Shown piece by piece: positions 14,562 through 15,181 of a DNA stretch of 15,181 nucleotides. The first letter of the stretch is position 1. Every line of letters begins with the position of its first letter. The DNA comes from CAYTYZ01 sp964442385 (GTDB lineage Bacteria; Patescibacteriota; Microgenomatia; UBA12405), in the NCBI GenBank assembly GCA_964442385.1, contig CAYTYZ010000021.1:1-15181 (forward strand). The letters are read 5' to 3'. Both the position numbers and the translations under genes were made by a program. Under the pieces are notes generated by a model, which did not search any database, was not told where the DNA came from, and saw only the letters and a program-made list of their open reading frames with translations.

Positions 14562-15181
14562 ATGTCGACCATATCGGTTGTAATTAACTGCACTGAGTCT
14601 GAGATACAGGAATTAGATAAATGTCTAAATACTTTAAAAAATTTTGCAAACGAAATTATTATTGTAGACATGGAGGCCGGCAAAGGTCTTATCAGTCTTC
14701 AAAAAAAATACAACTTTAAAATTTTTCCACATCCATTATTACCAGTAGTAGAACCAGCCAGAAATTTTGGTATCTCAAAGGCAAAATCCAATTGGGTTTT
14801 GATTCTAGATGCTGATGAAAGGCTGACTCCAGGTTTAAGGGGCGAATTATTAAAAATTGCTAACAGAGATGACATTGATTATGTAAAAATTCCTAGAAAA
14901 AACATAGTATTCAACAAATGGCTTCGCCATACAGGATGTTGGCCTGATTACATAATTCGTTTTTTTAGAAGGGGAGTCGTAAATTGGTCTCCAAACATTC
15001 ACATTCAACCAAAAGTTGATGGCAAGGGTTTGACTTTAAACGATACACAAGAAATAGCCATTAAACATTACAACTATAGGACCATAGACGATTTTTTAAA
15101 AAAAGCCATTAGATATTCTGGCAAAAGATCGGAAGAACTTATTAAAAGCAAATATGCTTTAAAAGTTTCTGACTTGATCTT
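14562..15181 (+). CDS. GT2 glycosyltransferase (WaaE-like branch), 3' end outside window
   Basis: The frame is open from the ATG at 14562 to the right edge, giving 206 residues of a partial protein. It starts ISVVINCTESEIQELDKCL, like the GT-A N-terminus of GT2 enzymes. The metal-binding motif is LDADERLTP (82-90), and PARNFGISKA (65-74) is the usual block before it. The form 'DADE' with RN-x-G upstream is typical of the WaaE/KdtX-like GT2 branch, which adds sugars to lipid-linked or surface glycans, rather than of the DPM1-like enzymes upstream. The usual VDSGSTDGT stretch is replaced by VDMEAGKGL (35-43), which is unusual. It lies 11 bp after the previous gene and so probably belongs to the operon. 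The donor and acceptor are unknown. Confidence 0.85.
   Translation, partial: MSTISVVINCTESEIQELDKCLNTLKNFANEIIIVDMEAGKGLISLQKKYNFKIFPHPLLPVVEPARNFGISKAKSNWVLILDADERLTPGLRGELLKIANRDDIDYVKIPRKNIVFNKWLRHTGCWPDYIIRFFRRGVVNWSPNIHIQPKVDGKGLTLNDTQEIAIKHYNYRTIDDFLKKAIRYSGKRSEELIKSKYALKVSDLI

Noticed and set aside
1..15181. UGA recoding as in Gracilibacteria or Absconditabacteria
   Set aside because: TGA ends several genes exactly where the next begins (for example 931-933, 2105-2107, 6192-6194), so it is a stop here.
1..15181. CRISPR array, tRNA or rRNA gene, insertion sequence
   Set aside because: No spaced repeats, cloverleaf-like segments, transposase frames or terminal repeats were seen; nearly all the DNA is accounted for by surface and division genes.

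Overview
The window is AT-rich (roughly two-thirds A+T by eye) and very compact. Almost every base is coding, neighbouring genes overlap by 1 to 28 bp, and there is no RNA gene, mobile element or CRISPR array. TGA works as a stop: it ends several genes at the point where the next one starts. Gene content and style suggest a member of the Candidate Phyla Radiation (Patescibacteria), most likely Microgenomates-like: LCP protein, FtsEX with an M23 protein, a small secreted protein with a sortase-like tail, many polyprenol-phosphate-type glycosyltransferases, and few visible Shine-Dalgarno sites. This placement is inference from gene style; there is no marker gene in the window. The run of 10 Ns at 10592-10601 shows that this is scaffolded draft sequence.

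Left block (1-4762, + strand): a LytR-CpsA-Psr (LCP) protein cut by the window edge; a small SAM-dependent methyltransferase starting at TTG; then a tight four-gene unit made of a membrane-anchored small protein of unknown function, FtsE, FtsX and a secreted coiled-coil/M23 peptidase. The last is the most unusual protein here. Its M23 (LytM) metallopeptidase domain carries all the expected metal-binding and catalytic residues, but in circularly permuted order: the HxH half comes first, and the HxxxD half and the LxH motif form the C-terminus. Its place after ftsEX matches the known pairing of FtsEX with cell-wall hydrolases or their activators (EnvC, CwlO, PcsB).

Middle (4765-5462): one reverse-strand gene for a secreted DUF11-like beta domain protein with a TPQTG-type cell-wall sorting tail, converging on the M23 gene. 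A 74-bp spacer lies between its more upstream possible start (TTG, 5388) and the divergent gene at 5463, or 89 bp from its preferred ATG. This spacer holds a near-consensus reverse promoter, an extended -10 forward promoter and two GTTAAC-centred palindromes.

Right block (5463-15181, + strand): one long probable operon of eight envelope-glycan genes. Two consecutive GT2/GT-C pairs are followed by two more large multi-pass GT-C-like proteins with a Wzx-type flippase between them, and a second type of GT2 enzyme (WaaE-like) runs off the right edge. The likely theme is synthesis of polyprenyl-phosphate-linked sugars on the cytoplasmic face, their transfer outside the membrane by GT-C enzymes, and export of a lipid-linked glycan by the flippase. 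With the LCP protein, which could ligate glycan to the wall, the window reads as a cell-surface assembly and cell-wall remodelling region.
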